NCBI RefSeq assembly: GCF_007860175.1
Contig: NZ_SJPX01000005.1
Coordinates: forward strand, 310,001 to 374,000
Direction of reading: 5' to 3'
Origin: Rubripirellula reticaptiva
GTDB lineage: Bacteria; Planctomycetota; Planctomycetia; Pirellulales; Pirellulaceae
DNA length: 64,000 bases
The notes beneath the pieces were generated by a model, which saw nothing but the letters and a program-made list of their open reading frames with translations, was not told the origin of the DNA and did not search any database. The position numbers and the translations under genes are program-made. Positions 35,551 through 44,689 of the stretch are shown in pieces; within the stretch, counting starts at the first letter, position 1, and every line of letters starts with the position of its first letter.

Positions 35551-37074
35551 ATGAATACCAAACAAGCACGATTTGATTCCGTCTGCGAGAAAGCTCGTCA
35601 GGCGATGAAGTTGCAGACTGCCGCGGATACTTTGGAATGGGACGAACGCACCGGAATGCCATCCGGTGGCGGTGATTACCGTGCCGAACAAGTTTCCATG
35701 TTGCGAGGCATGGTTCACGAACTTCGCACCGACGCTCAGTACGGCGACGATCTTTGCCGTTTGATCGACGACGTTGCCGGCCAAGATCCCCATAGCGACG
35801 AGTCGGCGACGGTCCGCGAACTTCACCGTGATTGGGACCGCGATCGCAAGCTGCCCACGCCGCTGGTCCGCAAAACGTCGGAGGCGACGGTCAAGGGGCA
35901 ACAAGTCTGGGACGCAGCACGCAAGTCCAACGATTTTGCCAAGTTCCGTCCGTCGCTCGAAAACATCATCAGCCTGAAACGCGAAGCCGGCGAGCGTTGG
36001 AGCGAAGGTAGTGACCGAACTCCCTACGAAGCGTTGCTGGACGAATACGAACCCGACGCGTCAGTCGAGCAACTGCAAAAAATCTTTGATGATGTTCGTG
36101 TTCCGCTTGTCAAACTGATCGCCGAAATCAAAGACGCTCCGGTGCAACCGAATGTCTCGATCCTAGAACAAGATTTCTGCGTCGACGCTCAGCGTAAGTT
36201 CAGTCACCGGATTTCCAAGCTGATTGGTTTCGATTTCGATCGCGGCCGACTGGACGAAACGTCGCACCCGTTTTGCACGACGTTAGGGCCGAAAGACATT
36301 CGCATTCTGACACGGTTCGAGACGAATTGGGTGCCCAGTGGGATCTTCGGAACTCTGCACGAAACCGGGCACGGTCTGTACGAACAAGGAATGCGATACG
36401 AATGGTTCGGATTGCCGCCGGGGTCATACGTATCGCTGGGCATGCATGAATCGCAGTCCCGGTTGTGGGAAAACCAGGTCGGACGAAGCCGTGCGTTTTG
36501 GAGCCACTTGTATGAAGAAACTCAGGCGACGTTTGCGCCGCAGTTAGACAACGTAACGCTTGACGAATTCCATTTTGCCGTCAACACGATTCGCCCCAGT
36601 TTGATCCGAGTGGAAGCGGACGAGGCGACGTACAACCTGCACATCATCATTCGATTCGATCTGGAACGGCAATTGATCGAAGGCACTTTATCCGTCGCCG
36701 ACCTGCCGGCCGCCTGGAACTCGCGTTACCAGAGCGATCTTGGTATCACGCCGCCCAGCGATGCCGACGGCGTGCTGCAGGACGTCCACTGGAGTGCTGG
36801 GCTGATCGGGTATTTCCCAACTTACACTCTCGGCAACCTAGCCTCGGCTCAGCTTTATGACGCGGCTGCGGTCGAGCTTGGCGATCTGGAAGCGATGTTT
36901 GCACAGGGGAACTTCAAACCCCTGTTGGAATGGCTTGTCGAACATGTCCACCGCCATGGCCGCTGCTACAGCGGCAGCGAACTTATCCAAAAGGCGACCG
37001 GAAAGCCTCTGTCGGCGGACGCGTTGGTCGGCTACCTGCAAGGAAAACTGAGACCTCTGTACGGGTTATCCTGA
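35551..37074 (+). CDS. M32 metallocarboxypeptidase
   Basis: 507 residues, the usual length for family M32 (thermostable carboxypeptidase 1). ATG at 35551; the frame is open further upstream but without family sequence. Zinc motif HETGH (H270, E271, H274) in FGTLHETGHGLYEQG, and downstream GMHESQSRLWENQVGRS (the family ESQS motif) with NTIRPSLIRVEADEATYNLH. N-terminus: LQTAADTLEWDERTGMP. It removes C-terminal residues from peptides and works in the cytoplasm (no signal peptide). Start choice is based on where M32 similarity begins. Confidence 0.92.
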   Translation: MNTKQARFDSVCEKARQAMKLQTAADTLEWDERTGMPSGGGDYRAEQVSMLRGMVHELRTDAQYGDDLCRLIDDVAGQDPHSDESATVRELHRDWDRDRKLPTPLVRKTSEATVKGQQVWDAARKSNDFAKFRPSLENIISLKREAGERWSEGSDRTPYEALLDEYEPDASVEQLQKIFDDVRVPLVKLIAEIKDAPVQPNVSILEQDFCVDAQRKFSHRISKLIGFDFDRGRLDETSHPFCTTLGPKDIRILTRFETNWVPSGIFGTLHETGHGLYEQGMRYEWFGLPPGSYVSLGMHESQSRLWENQVGRSRAFWSHLYEETQATFAPQLDNVTLDEFHFAVNTIRPSLIRVEADEATYNLHIIIRFDLERQLIEGTLSVADLPAAWNSRYQSDLGITPPSDADGVLQDVHWSAGLIGYFPTYTLGNLASAQLYDAAAVELGDLEAMFAQGNFKPLLEWLVEHVHRHGRCYSGSELIQKATGKPLSADALVGYLQGKLRPLYGLS

Positions 37075-37171
37075 ACCTCAAAAACCCAACGTTCTGGTCC
37101 ACCGGCGTGTAGAAAGACCCCCTTGTACTGAGTTACAATGAGGGCGAATTCAATATCATTTCAGGACCGCT

Positions 37172-38908
37172 ATGACTGTTTCTAATTGCCCACGATGCGC
37201 TGAACCTATTCGTTTGCCCGTCGATCCCGAATTTAGTGGCAGTTTGATCGACGACGCCCAGGGCGAATGCCCGTGGTGCGGTGAGTCGTTCCCAATGTCT
37301 GAACTGGTTCGCAAACTGCCACCAATGTTGGTAGTCCGATCCGCCGATGGCCAGGCGATCACGCCGGCCTTGGCCGGTGCGGCAGTCGGATTGGCTGGCA
37401 TTGGAACAGGCACGGCGGCTGGGATCGTAGGCAACGCAAGCGCAGCGGTTGGCGGCGAGCTGATGGACGACGACGACCTCAGCAATCTGACCGTCGTCGA
37501 CGAACCGGGACTCAACGAAACGATCAACGATGACGATTTAGGTGTCGTTGATGCTGACGAAACAGTTTCTGATTTTGGCAGCGAAGCGGATGCGTCGTTT
37601 AGCCCCGACGACGACCTAGATTACAACCAAGACATCGAAAGCGACGAACACGCCGACGACGGCTACGACGACGTTCCCGTCGTCGACGAACAGCCGATTG
37701 AGTACCAACTTGACTCGGCCAACGAACATTCGATCAGCGCAGATTGGGATGCCGACCAAGACTCGCAGCCGATGCGAGTTTCGCCAACGCGTCGCAAGAA
37801 GAAAGGGGCTCCCTGGAAGACCGCTGTTGGCGTGATCGCGGGCGGAGCTCTGGCATTGCCGATCGCAGACGGCCTGCTAACCCTTGCCGGACGCGAATCC
37901 ATCCTTGGCATCTGGCCGTCCAAGTCGACCACGGTATCGTCCAACAATGTTCGCGTTTCGCCGCCGATGGAATTATCGGACGACAACGACCCAACCAACA
38001 GCCAACCTGAACCGGCCGGACGTTCGCTGGACATGCCGTCGACCCAGTCGAGTTCCCTGCAGGATGCGTCGAGCGCAATTTCGGACTTGATGAACGCAGC
38101 AGAAGCGACCACCACTGAATCCGAAACGTCGTTCCCTGACCCGGCGGCCGAACCCGCCGTCGCTGACTACGGAAATGTCGAAGAACCGGAAACGCCTAGC
38201 GAAGATTCTCTAGCGATGCCGGCGATGGAAACTCCTTCGTTCGACGTGCCAGTGACAGAGGAACCAGTTGCCGCAGAACCTATTGCGGAAGAACCTACCG
38301 CCGAGACTGGATTCACCGCCCAACCGAGCATCGACACACCAGAAATTGACGTATCAGCAACCGACGCGTTCTCGATGCCGCCGGCTGATTCCGTCGCCGA
38401 TGCTCCAGCGGCGACTGAGGCTCTGTCGGCATTTGCCCCCCCCGCCGAACCCATCGAGGAAACTGCAGATTCACCTGAATTGACTTCGGCCCTCGACGAA
38501 GCGAATCGCACGCTTGATGCGGTCTTAGCGATGGACGATTCTGATCCACTTCGCACCAAAGCCATGGCGGTTGCGTATCGCGAAATCTCGAAGGTCGGCG
38601 TCCTGGCCGATGCGAACAGCGATTCGGCAAAAGATTTGCTGACCCGAGTGAAACAGTCGCCGCTGCTGTCGAAGTACGAGAACGCATCGACGAAATGGTT
38701 CAGCTATCCGAATCGCGGCACCGAAGGAATCTTGGTGATCGGTAAAACGGAATCCACCGCAAGCGGACAAGGAATCCGAGTGGGCGACGAGCTTGTACTG
38801 GTCTCCCAAGGCGAACTGCCGTCGTCGGACCGAGTCATCGCGCTAGGCAAAATCAGTGGCGATGCAGCGAATACGACCGTCGAAGTCACCGTGGCCGAAT
38901 CGCTCTAG
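37172..38908 (+). CDS. Zinc-ribbon, acidic, single-helix membrane protein
   Basis: 578 residues. Two CxxC pairs at the N-terminus (CPRC and ECPWCGESF, about residues 6-39) suggest a zinc ribbon. A Gly/Ala hydrophobic stretch (about 67-93) and an Asp/Glu-rich region to about 205 follow, then RRKKKGAPWKTAVGVIAGGALALPIADGLLTL (membrane helix about 215-237), a long Pro/Glu/Ala/Ser stretch rich in EEPVAAEPIAEEP repeats, and a C-terminal domain (about 440-578) with a PDZ-like ending (GQGIRVGDELVLVSQGELPSSDRVIALGK). I recognise no named family; planctomycete proteins with this zinc-ribbon layout are common. Membrane-bound, probably with the C-terminus outside. Confidence 0.75.
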   Translation: MTVSNCPRCAEPIRLPVDPEFSGSLIDDAQGECPWCGESFPMSELVRKLPPMLVVRSADGQAITPALAGAAVGLAGIGTGTAAGIVGNASAAVGGELMDDDDLSNLTVVDEPGLNETINDDDLGVVDADETVSDFGSEADASFSPDDDLDYNQDIESDEHADDGYDDVPVVDEQPIEYQLDSANEHSISADWDADQDSQPMRVSPTRRKKKGAPWKTAVGVIAGGALALPIADGLLTLAGRESILGIWPSKSTTVSSNNVRVSPPMELSDDNDPTNSQPEPAGRSLDMPSTQSSSLQDASSAISDLMNAAEATTTESETSFPDPAAEPAVADYGNVEEPETPSEDSLAMPAMETPSFDVPVTEEPVAAEPIAEEPTAETGFTAQPSIDTPEIDVSATDAFSMPPADSVADAPAATEALSAFAPPAEPIEETADSPELTSALDEANRTLDAVLAMDDSDPLRTKAMAVAYREISKVGVLADANSDSAKDLLTRVKQSPLLSKYENASTKWFSYPNRGTEGILVIGKTESTASGQGIRVGDELVLVSQGELPSSDRVIALGKISGDAANTTVEVTVAESL

Positions 38909-38977
38909 TCACGAAACTTTCGCTTGAAGCAACCCGGCCAAGCGTCCCTTCTTCCTACGGCGTGACTAACCGCCGTC

Positions 38978-39007
38978 GCGGCCGGCATCACCCTATGCCG
39001 GGGCCGC
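38978..39007 (+). terminator. GC-rich hairpin after the zinc-ribbon gene
   Basis: GCGGCCGGCAT and ATGCCGGGGCCGC pair with a two-base bulge around a six-base loop, then GTCTTTGATTT. Likely transcription end of the gene at 37172; T-run is poor. Confidence 0.55.
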
Positions 39008-39142
39008 GTCTTTGATTTGCCGACTTTCGTTGGCTTCTTGTCCGTTTGCTTGCGCGATCGTGATTGCGTCTCCATCGGATCGCCGAAAGTCTTGACGGTG
39101 TGTCGATTTCGCTACGGGTTGCTCAACGGCAATCGAAATCGC

Positions 39143-39171
39143 TTGACGCGGCGATTTCGACAGCCTACTGT
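39143..39171 (+). promoter_or_regulatory. Sigma-70 type promoter of the GntR-ABC operon
   Basis: TTGACG (39143-39148), a 17-base spacer, and TACTGT (39166-39171), 34 bases before the GntR start. Spacing is ideal; the -10 box is 4 of 6 to TATAAT. Confidence 0.6.
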
Positions 39172-39190
39172 ACTACTTAACGCAGTACAG
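39168..39190. promoter_or_regulatory. Probable GntR operator
   Basis: CTGTACT (39168-39174) and AGTACAG (39184-39190) are a perfect seven-base inverted repeat separated by nine bases. It overlaps the -10 box and the expected transcription start, so a repressor bound here would block the promoter. The GntR-family gene starts 15 bases downstream, suggesting autoregulation. Confidence 0.65.
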
Positions 39191-39204
39191 CAGGCAAGAC
39201 ATTC

Positions 39205-39627
39205 ATGCTTCGAATTCAAATCACCACCGGTGCTAGCCAGCCGATTTACCGGCAGATCGTCGATCAAGTACGTCACGCCGTGGCGGCGGGGAAAGTTCGC
39301 GTCGGTGATGCGATGCCCAGCGTCCGAGCACTTGCGACCGACTTGGTCGTGAACCCCAACACGATCGCCAAGGCGTATTCGGCGTTGGTGCGTGATGGAG
39401 TGATCGAGAGCCAGCAGGGACGCGGTTACTTCATCGCCGAGCCCCGCCTGATCTACACGCACAAGGAACGCAAACGGCGGTTGGGCGAAGTGATGAACCC
39501 GTTTCTAGCCGAAGCCATATCGCTGGGTTTCGAACCTCAGCAGATCATCGATGAAGTCGAAAAGCGACTTCGTAAAACATTTTCCTCGCCCGAAGCCGCA
39601 CCCAAACCGAAGGATTCCGCATCGTGA
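39205..39627 (+). CDS. GntR-family (YtrA-type) transcriptional regulator
   Basis: 140 residues. Winged-helix DNA-binding domain at the N-terminus: QPIYRQIVDQVRHAVAAGKV, GDAMPSVRALATDLVVNPNTIAKAYSALVRDG and ESQQGRGYFI. The tail is short (about 60 residues) and helical, with no ligand-binding domain, which is the pattern of the YtrA subfamily regulating ABC transporters. It overlaps the next gene by four bases (GTGA). It probably represses its own operon through the inverted repeat at 39168-39190. Confidence 0.9.
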   Translation: MLRIQITTGASQPIYRQIVDQVRHAVAAGKVRVGDAMPSVRALATDLVVNPNTIAKAYSALVRDGVIESQQGRGYFIAEPRLIYTHKERKRRLGEVMNPFLAEAISLGFEPQQIIDEVEKRLRKTFSSPEAAPKPKDSAS

Positions 39628-40559
39628 TTGATCCTGTGATTCAAACGTCCCGTTTGTGCCGGTACTTCGGCAATCGTCCCATCGTGCGAGACTTGGACAT
39701 GCAGATCCCGGCGGGGCAAGTGACCGCCATGCTGGGCCTGAACGGCGCCGGCAAGACAACGACGATCCGTATTCTGATGGGGTTGCTACGGCCGACCCGC
39801 GGGACCGCGACGGTATTGGGCGAAGACGCGTCACAAATGTCGCCCGCGACTCGCGGACGGATCGGCTACATGGTCGAAGGACACTTTCTGTTTCCCTCGT
39901 TAACCGTTGATCAATGCGCATCGCTTCAGCGTGCGGGCTATGCGAGTTGGGACGACAGTCTGTTTCGCCAAATCCTCTATCACTTTGGCATCCATCTAGG
40001 ATCACGAGTCAGCGAACTTAGCCGCGGCCAGCGAGCGGGCGTGTCGCTTGCACTCGTGCTGGCCCCCGATCCGGAACTGTTGGTGCTAGACGATCCGGCA
40101 CTGGGACTAGATCCGGTCAGCCGACGGTCGCTCAACGAAACGCTCGTCGAATTCGCCAGCAATGGACAGCGAACGGTGCTATTGAGCACTCACTTGTTGG
40201 ACGACGTCGAACGCGTAGCCGACCGGGTGATGGTGTTGGTCGGCGGACGTTTGAAGGTGGATACGTCGATGGAAGACTTTGCCGCCGGTGTATCGGGCTT
40301 TGCCGTGAAGGCAAGTTCCATCGACCCCAACAAACTTGCTGCGATTCCGGGGCTGATCGAAGCTCGCCCGATCAGCGACGGGTTGCACCTGTCCGTTGCC
40401 AACTGCACAGACGAAACGCGGGCCGCGATCGATCGGCTGGCCGGTGGAACGTCCGAGCCTATCGAGCTGACCTTCGGCGACGGAGTGCTTGCGTATCTGG
40501 CTCGCGAGCGCGGCGAGTCTTCCTTCTTGAACCTTGACCGTACGGGAGCCGAGCGATGA
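39624..40559 (+). CDS. ABC transporter ATP-binding protein
   Basis: 311 residues from GTG 39624, overlapping the regulator's stop. Walker A GLNGAGKTTT (about residues 36-45), signature SELSRGQRAG (about 131-140; LSGGQ-like with R for G) and Walker B LLVLDDPALGLD (about 155-166); STHLLDD carries the switch His. It is a single-domain exporter-type ATPase, as usual in YtrB-like operons. The substrate cannot be read from the sequence. C-terminal residues about 215-311 hold an extra regulatory-like part. It overlaps the permease gene by four bases. Confidence 0.9.
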   Translation: MIDPVIQTSRLCRYFGNRPIVRDLDMQIPAGQVTAMLGLNGAGKTTTIRILMGLLRPTRGTATVLGEDASQMSPATRGRIGYMVEGHFLFPSLTVDQCASLQRAGYASWDDSLFRQILYHFGIHLGSRVSELSRGQRAGVSLALVLAPDPELLVLDDPALGLDPVSRRSLNETLVEFASNGQRTVLLSTHLLDDVERVADRVMVLVGGRLKVDTSMEDFAAGVSGFAVKASSIDPNKLAAIPGLIEARPISDGLHLSVANCTDETRAAIDRLAGGTSEPIELTFGDGVLAYLARERGESSFLNLDRTGAER

Positions 40560-42697
40560 ATCGTTGGTTTTGCATAGCGTTGTTTGTCAAAGAACTGCGA
40601 GAGACGATTCGCTGGACGCCCGTCGGCATGATCATTGTCGGCTTGTTGTGCTGGATGTCGATCCCAACGCAAACTCACAACGCAACGGGGCTGGCAGCTT
40701 CTTTGATGCTGTTGACCAGCGTTGGCTTTGGCATCATTGCGATTGGTTTGGCGTGGTTGCAGACGCTGCCCGACATGCGGACTGACTCGCGAAGTTTTTT
40801 GTTGCATCGTCCCGTAACGCAAATGGCGATCTTCAACAGCAAACTGCTCGCCGGAGCCGTCAGCTATTTTCTCGCGGTGCTGCCCCCGTTGCTGATCACC
40901 GCGTTTCGGCTGGAACTGCTCGGGCCCGAAATATTGCCGGTTGCCTGGACCGACGTGTTGCCATCCATCGCAGCGGCCCCGGTCGCCTTCATCATGTATC
41001 CGGCCGCAATGTGGGCAGCCTACCGAACCGCACGCTGGATCGGGACTAAGACATTGCCGATGTTTTTCACTGCGTCAGTCGTATTTTCTTGTATCGCGAT
41101 GCTTCGAGAGATCGACCAGCGCTGGGTTCCACTGGCTTTCGTGGTCATGCTGGCGATTGGGCTTGGCATCACGCTTCGTTCGGCTTGGTTGGCTTTTTCG
41201 GACGAAACTTATTTGCCACCGGAATCAACATCGCTGGTCCGCTGCATTGGGATCGCGATCGCCGCGACGGTGTTGGTGTCCGTGATCGCGGTGTTCGCGA
41301 TTGAGTCTCGGCCTCGCGACATCGAAAGAAAACTGATCACCTATTCACTCGCATTCGATGAGTCCGGCACGGCCTGGGAGCTGAAGAAACACTATGCCGA
41401 TAACAGCCAAATCGTCGGCGAGGAATCGAAGATCGAACGCCGGCGAGTGTCGGTGAATCAGGAACCTCCTGCTGCCTTCGAGCCTTTGCCCGAACAGTGG
41501 AAGCAAGCACGTTCAGTCACGCTGACGCCCTTCAATGAAGGATCTTGGATGAGCGCCTACACGTTGGTGGGCGACACGGTCAGCCACACTGAAAGCGGGA
41601 ATGGGATCCGATTACTGCTACACGACGGTTGGCTGTGGGGCTACAACTGGAACGCCAATTTGTCGTGGATCATAACGCCCAGCGGAATCTATTCGCCGGT
41701 CGAAACTCCTCCCGCTGCGCGTTTCGAAAAGGCAGTCGTGCTTGACAGTAGGTTGACGAACCAATCCGGCCATCGCGCCCTCAACCTCGTGGGATACCCG
41801 ATTTTGGCGGCCGACAATGGGGTCTATCAACTGGATTTCCAGAAACGTCAGATTCGCAAGATTATCGACGCACCCGTTGATCGCCTTGCCATTGCGTTGC
41901 CTGACGAAAACGATCGCAACCACGCAAACATCTGGATCCAAAGCGGGAATCGCCTAACCAGCTTTGCCGCCACTTCAACGACCGATCAACCCCTCGATTC
42001 GATATCCGATCGAGTGATCAATGCAACACAATCCTATCCGTTACCAAACCTTGCGACAGAGAAAGTGGCTGAGTACCGCGTTCCGTCACAAGACGGACGT
42101 GGATACGCCTTGATTACACCGATTGAATCAGACCAGATCATCATGTCTCAGTCGATCGATGGGATTCGCAGTCGCGTCAGTGTTGTCGACGCCGGAAGTG
42201 AAGCATCGACGATGTCGATCCTATCGATCACGCCAAGTTCAAACAGTTATCGATTCTCGCGTGAAATGATCGGTTTCCCGCCGGGACTTTGGCTTGTGAT
42301 GGTTCCCGCCAGCATGTTGATGGCACCTGAAATTTGGGAAGCTCAGTTCAACGCGATTCAGTCACAGTTTCACTACGTCATCTTTTTCTTGCTGCATTCG
42401 CTGCTTGCCGCGGTGCTTGCGAATCTGCTTTGTCGAAATCGCTATGTCGGGCGCGGTGCCCGGATTGCATGGACTCTAGCGGCAGGCTTGTTGGGCGTTG
42501 CGATGTTGTTAGCCATCGTGGCCTGCCACACCAAGCCGCTTCTCGAAGTTTGCCCTGCGTGTGCAAAGAAACGTCGAGTCGACTGTGACGATTGCGAGCA
42601 CTGTGCCGCGCCATGGCCACCGCTGCCGCGTGAAGGCATCGAAGTGATCGCGAATGAAGTGCCCGAAAAGTCAACGCGTTCGGTATCGCTTGTCTGA
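40556..42697 (+). CDS. ABC permease-like membrane protein with large external domain and Cys-rich tail
   Basis: 713 residues; ATG overlaps the ATPase stop (ATGA). The N-terminal half has about six membrane helices (for example GMIIVGLLCWMS, LMLLTSVGFGIIAIGLAWL, SYFLAVLPPLLITAF, VLPSIAAAPVAFIMY, VLVSVIAVFAIE), the outline of an ABC-2 permease. Residues about 255-590 are polar and look external, with repeat-like strands (LLHDGWLWGYNWNANLSWII). Two further helices follow (FHYVIFFLLHSLLAAVL, LAAGLLGVAMLLAIVACH) and a Cys-rich tail CPAC...DCDDCEHC that could bind a metal. Partner of the ATPase; substrate unknown. Confidence 0.8.
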   Translation: MNRWFCIALFVKELRETIRWTPVGMIIVGLLCWMSIPTQTHNATGLAASLMLLTSVGFGIIAIGLAWLQTLPDMRTDSRSFLLHRPVTQMAIFNSKLLAGAVSYFLAVLPPLLITAFRLELLGPEILPVAWTDVLPSIAAAPVAFIMYPAAMWAAYRTARWIGTKTLPMFFTASVVFSCIAMLREIDQRWVPLAFVVMLAIGLGITLRSAWLAFSDETYLPPESTSLVRCIGIAIAATVLVSVIAVFAIESRPRDIERKLITYSLAFDESGTAWELKKHYADNSQIVGEESKIERRRVSVNQEPPAAFEPLPEQWKQARSVTLTPFNEGSWMSAYTLVGDTVSHTESGNGIRLLLHDGWLWGYNWNANLSWIITPSGIYSPVETPPAARFEKAVVLDSRLTNQSGHRALNLVGYPILAADNGVYQLDFQKRQIRKIIDAPVDRLAIALPDENDRNHANIWIQSGNRLTSFAATSTTDQPLDSISDRVINATQSYPLPNLATEKVAEYRVPSQDGRGYALITPIESDQIIMSQSIDGIRSRVSVVDAGSEASTMSILSITPSSNSYRFSREMIGFPPGLWLVMVPASMLMAPEIWEAQFNAIQSQFHYVIFFLLHSLLAAVLANLLCRNRYVGRGARIAWTLAAGLLGVAMLLAIVACHTKPLLEVCPACAKKRRVDCDDCEHCAAPWPPLPREGIEVIANEVPEKSTRSVSLV

Positions 42698-42698
42698 G

Positions 42699-42715
42699 TT
42701 TCACGGGCCGTGAAA
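42699..42715 (+). terminator. Perfect hairpin after the permease gene
   Basis: TTTCACG and CGTGAAA (seven-base stem, three-base loop), one base after the stop at 42697. No T-run follows, so it may stabilise the RNA 3' end rather than terminate on its own. Confidence 0.45.
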
Positions 42716-42933
42716 CGAACGGTTCTGCCCATGTGTCGCGTCAAGCCGACAGCACATTCGTTGCAACCGGTTCGTCCGGTGAAACTCGACCCAAAAAGAT
42801 TTCCAAAGCTCGAAAGTTGACTCATGAAACATTGACCGGAAGCATGCTGCGGCGTCCACTTACACCGGACGCCGAACGGTCTTGTTTTTTCGTTCGATGC
42901 CAAAACTTGCATTCCCCTGTTTGGAAATCGTGG

Positions 42934-44658
42934 ATGTCGACACGACGCCTTTCGATCGCACTACTTGTTCTCGGTATCACCGGTGCCGCCGCTTCCGATT
43001 CGGCTAGCGCTTGCTGCTTGACCGACTGGCTGTTCGGCCGCACGGCAACGCCGTACTCGGCTGGCTATGCGCCGTACGGTGCCAGCTACACGCCGATTGG
43101 CTCGCCACAAATACTAACGACTCCGATTGGTTCGACGCCCTATTCGGCCGGTTACGCACCCAACTACCCCGCCAACTATGCGTCGGGCTACACGGCATTG
43201 CCGCTGACACCGCCGGCGTACTCGAGCGGTGTTTTCCAAGCTCAGCGCCCCGCTTATTACGACAATCCATCGGTCTACACGGGATTGCCGACCGCAGCCA
43301 ATGCGCAAGCGGCTTATAGCGTGCCGATCACCAGCAATTATCGCGGCGGCATGGCTGCATCGGCTGGCAACATCGGAGCTGCCAACACGTACCCGAACAG
43401 TGCGTATTCATCTGGCATGCCGATCAACAGTTCGTACGCCAGCCCTTACTCGGCAAATTACCAATCGGCCGCACCAGCATCGATGCTGCCGACGACGCAA
43501 GTGACACCGCTTTTCCCACCGCAACAGCAACCGGTCCGCAGTGGGCTGTCACGCTTCTTTGGCTCGATTTTCGGGACTAACTACAACAGTTCGTACTACC
43601 GTGCGCCGGTGACTTACTATCGTCCCGTCACGTCGGTTGATCCGATGTTAGGCACCACCGTAACGGTGCAACGACCTTGTACCTCAACGATCACGCAAGT
43701 CCAACGGACGCCGTACAGCAGCATGCTGGCCACTCAGCCAGCACCAATTTACGGGCAACCATCGTCGGACTGCCAGACTCAGCCCGGCATGTACGGACCA
43801 AGTGGATATTCGCAAGTGAATCCCTACGGTCAACAAGCGATCGGCGGCGTGGGTCAAGCCAGTGCGATCGGCACTTCGCCTAGCCAATTCACGGTACCAA
43901 TTCCTTCAACCGCTCCGTCCCTACCAAGCGACTACGGTTATGGGAACAGCAACCAACCAACGGTATCACCGCTGACGGGATCACCATCAGATCCGCGTCC
44001 TCAATCAGGAGCCGGCGATTTGGCACCGATCGATCAGCCGCGACTTGATTCCTATCAGCGCAGCGAGACGAGTTCGCGTCAGGACTACGACTCAGACTAC
44101 GCTCCAGCCCCGCCTAGCTATTCGGCGCCTAGCTATTCAGCACCGAATTACTTGGACCCGCAGCCGTCGGCAGCACCGACGCCTACGGAAACTCAGCCAC
44201 GCGAAGCTGCACCGAAATCGTATTGGCAGCTGCAAGACGCCGACGATTCGACAGCGATGATCCGCGCCGAAACTCAGCCACGCGCCACCGCAACAGCACC
44301 GCGTTTTTCGGCACCGCGAGACCCAGCCAGCTTGACGCTTCCCTCGTTCACCGCCGCCGAACCAATTCGTGCGCCGGGTAATGAGCCGTCGCCGTTCGAG
44401 TCTCTCGATGCTACTCGCAGTGGTGTTTCGCGAGCAAACTTCGAAGCACCACCTCTGCCGCCGGCACGATCCTATCCGCCAGCCGACGCCAACAGCGCGT
44501 CGAGCCGATCGAAATGGCAAGGCACACCAGCACGCGAAGTCGCGCTCGTACGAAACGAAACTACGCGAAACGAAAACGCAGTCCGTCCGGCTGCCGCCGC
44601 TCCGAAACCCAAAGCCGAACCGAAGCGTGATTCACGTTGGTTCACAGTCCAACCGTAA
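42934..44658 (+). CDS. Secreted Tyr/Ser/Pro-rich protein
   Basis: 574 residues from ATG 42934; the frame runs back to 42733 but those residues look non-coding. Signal peptide MSTRRLSIALLVLGITGAAASDSASA, then CCLTDWLFGR. The first half is built of Tyr-rich repeats (YSAGYAPYGASYTPIGSP, YSAGYAPNYPANYASGY, SSGMPINSSYASPYSANYQ), with one conserved-looking block (FFGSIFGTNYNSSYYRAPVT ... TVQRPCTSTITQVQRTP). The second half is Pro/Gln/Ala-rich, e.g. YSAPSYSAPNYLDPQPS. It is likely an exported, low-complexity envelope or matrix protein. I do not recognise an established family. Confidence 0.8.
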   Translation: MSTRRLSIALLVLGITGAAASDSASACCLTDWLFGRTATPYSAGYAPYGASYTPIGSPQILTTPIGSTPYSAGYAPNYPANYASGYTALPLTPPAYSSGVFQAQRPAYYDNPSVYTGLPTAANAQAAYSVPITSNYRGGMAASAGNIGAANTYPNSAYSSGMPINSSYASPYSANYQSAAPASMLPTTQVTPLFPPQQQPVRSGLSRFFGSIFGTNYNSSYYRAPVTYYRPVTSVDPMLGTTVTVQRPCTSTITQVQRTPYSSMLATQPAPIYGQPSSDCQTQPGMYGPSGYSQVNPYGQQAIGGVGQASAIGTSPSQFTVPIPSTAPSLPSDYGYGNSNQPTVSPLTGSPSDPRPQSGAGDLAPIDQPRLDSYQRSETSSRQDYDSDYAPAPPSYSAPSYSAPNYLDPQPSAAPTPTETQPREAAPKSYWQLQDADDSTAMIRAETQPRATATAPRFSAPRDPASLTLPSFTAAEPIRAPGNEPSPFESLDATRSGVSRANFEAPPLPPARSYPPADANSASSRSKWQGTPAREVALVRNETTRNENAVRPAAAAPKPKAEPKRDSRWFTVQP

Positions 44659-44689
44659 CGACCGGCTGATACTCGCCAAGTCGCAAGTC

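Noticed and set aside
39143-39190. Reading the inverted repeat as a terminator of the zinc-ribbon gene
   Set aside because: It is close to the GntR start, overlaps a well-spaced promoter and has no T-run; a separate hairpin at 38978-39007 fits the gene end better.
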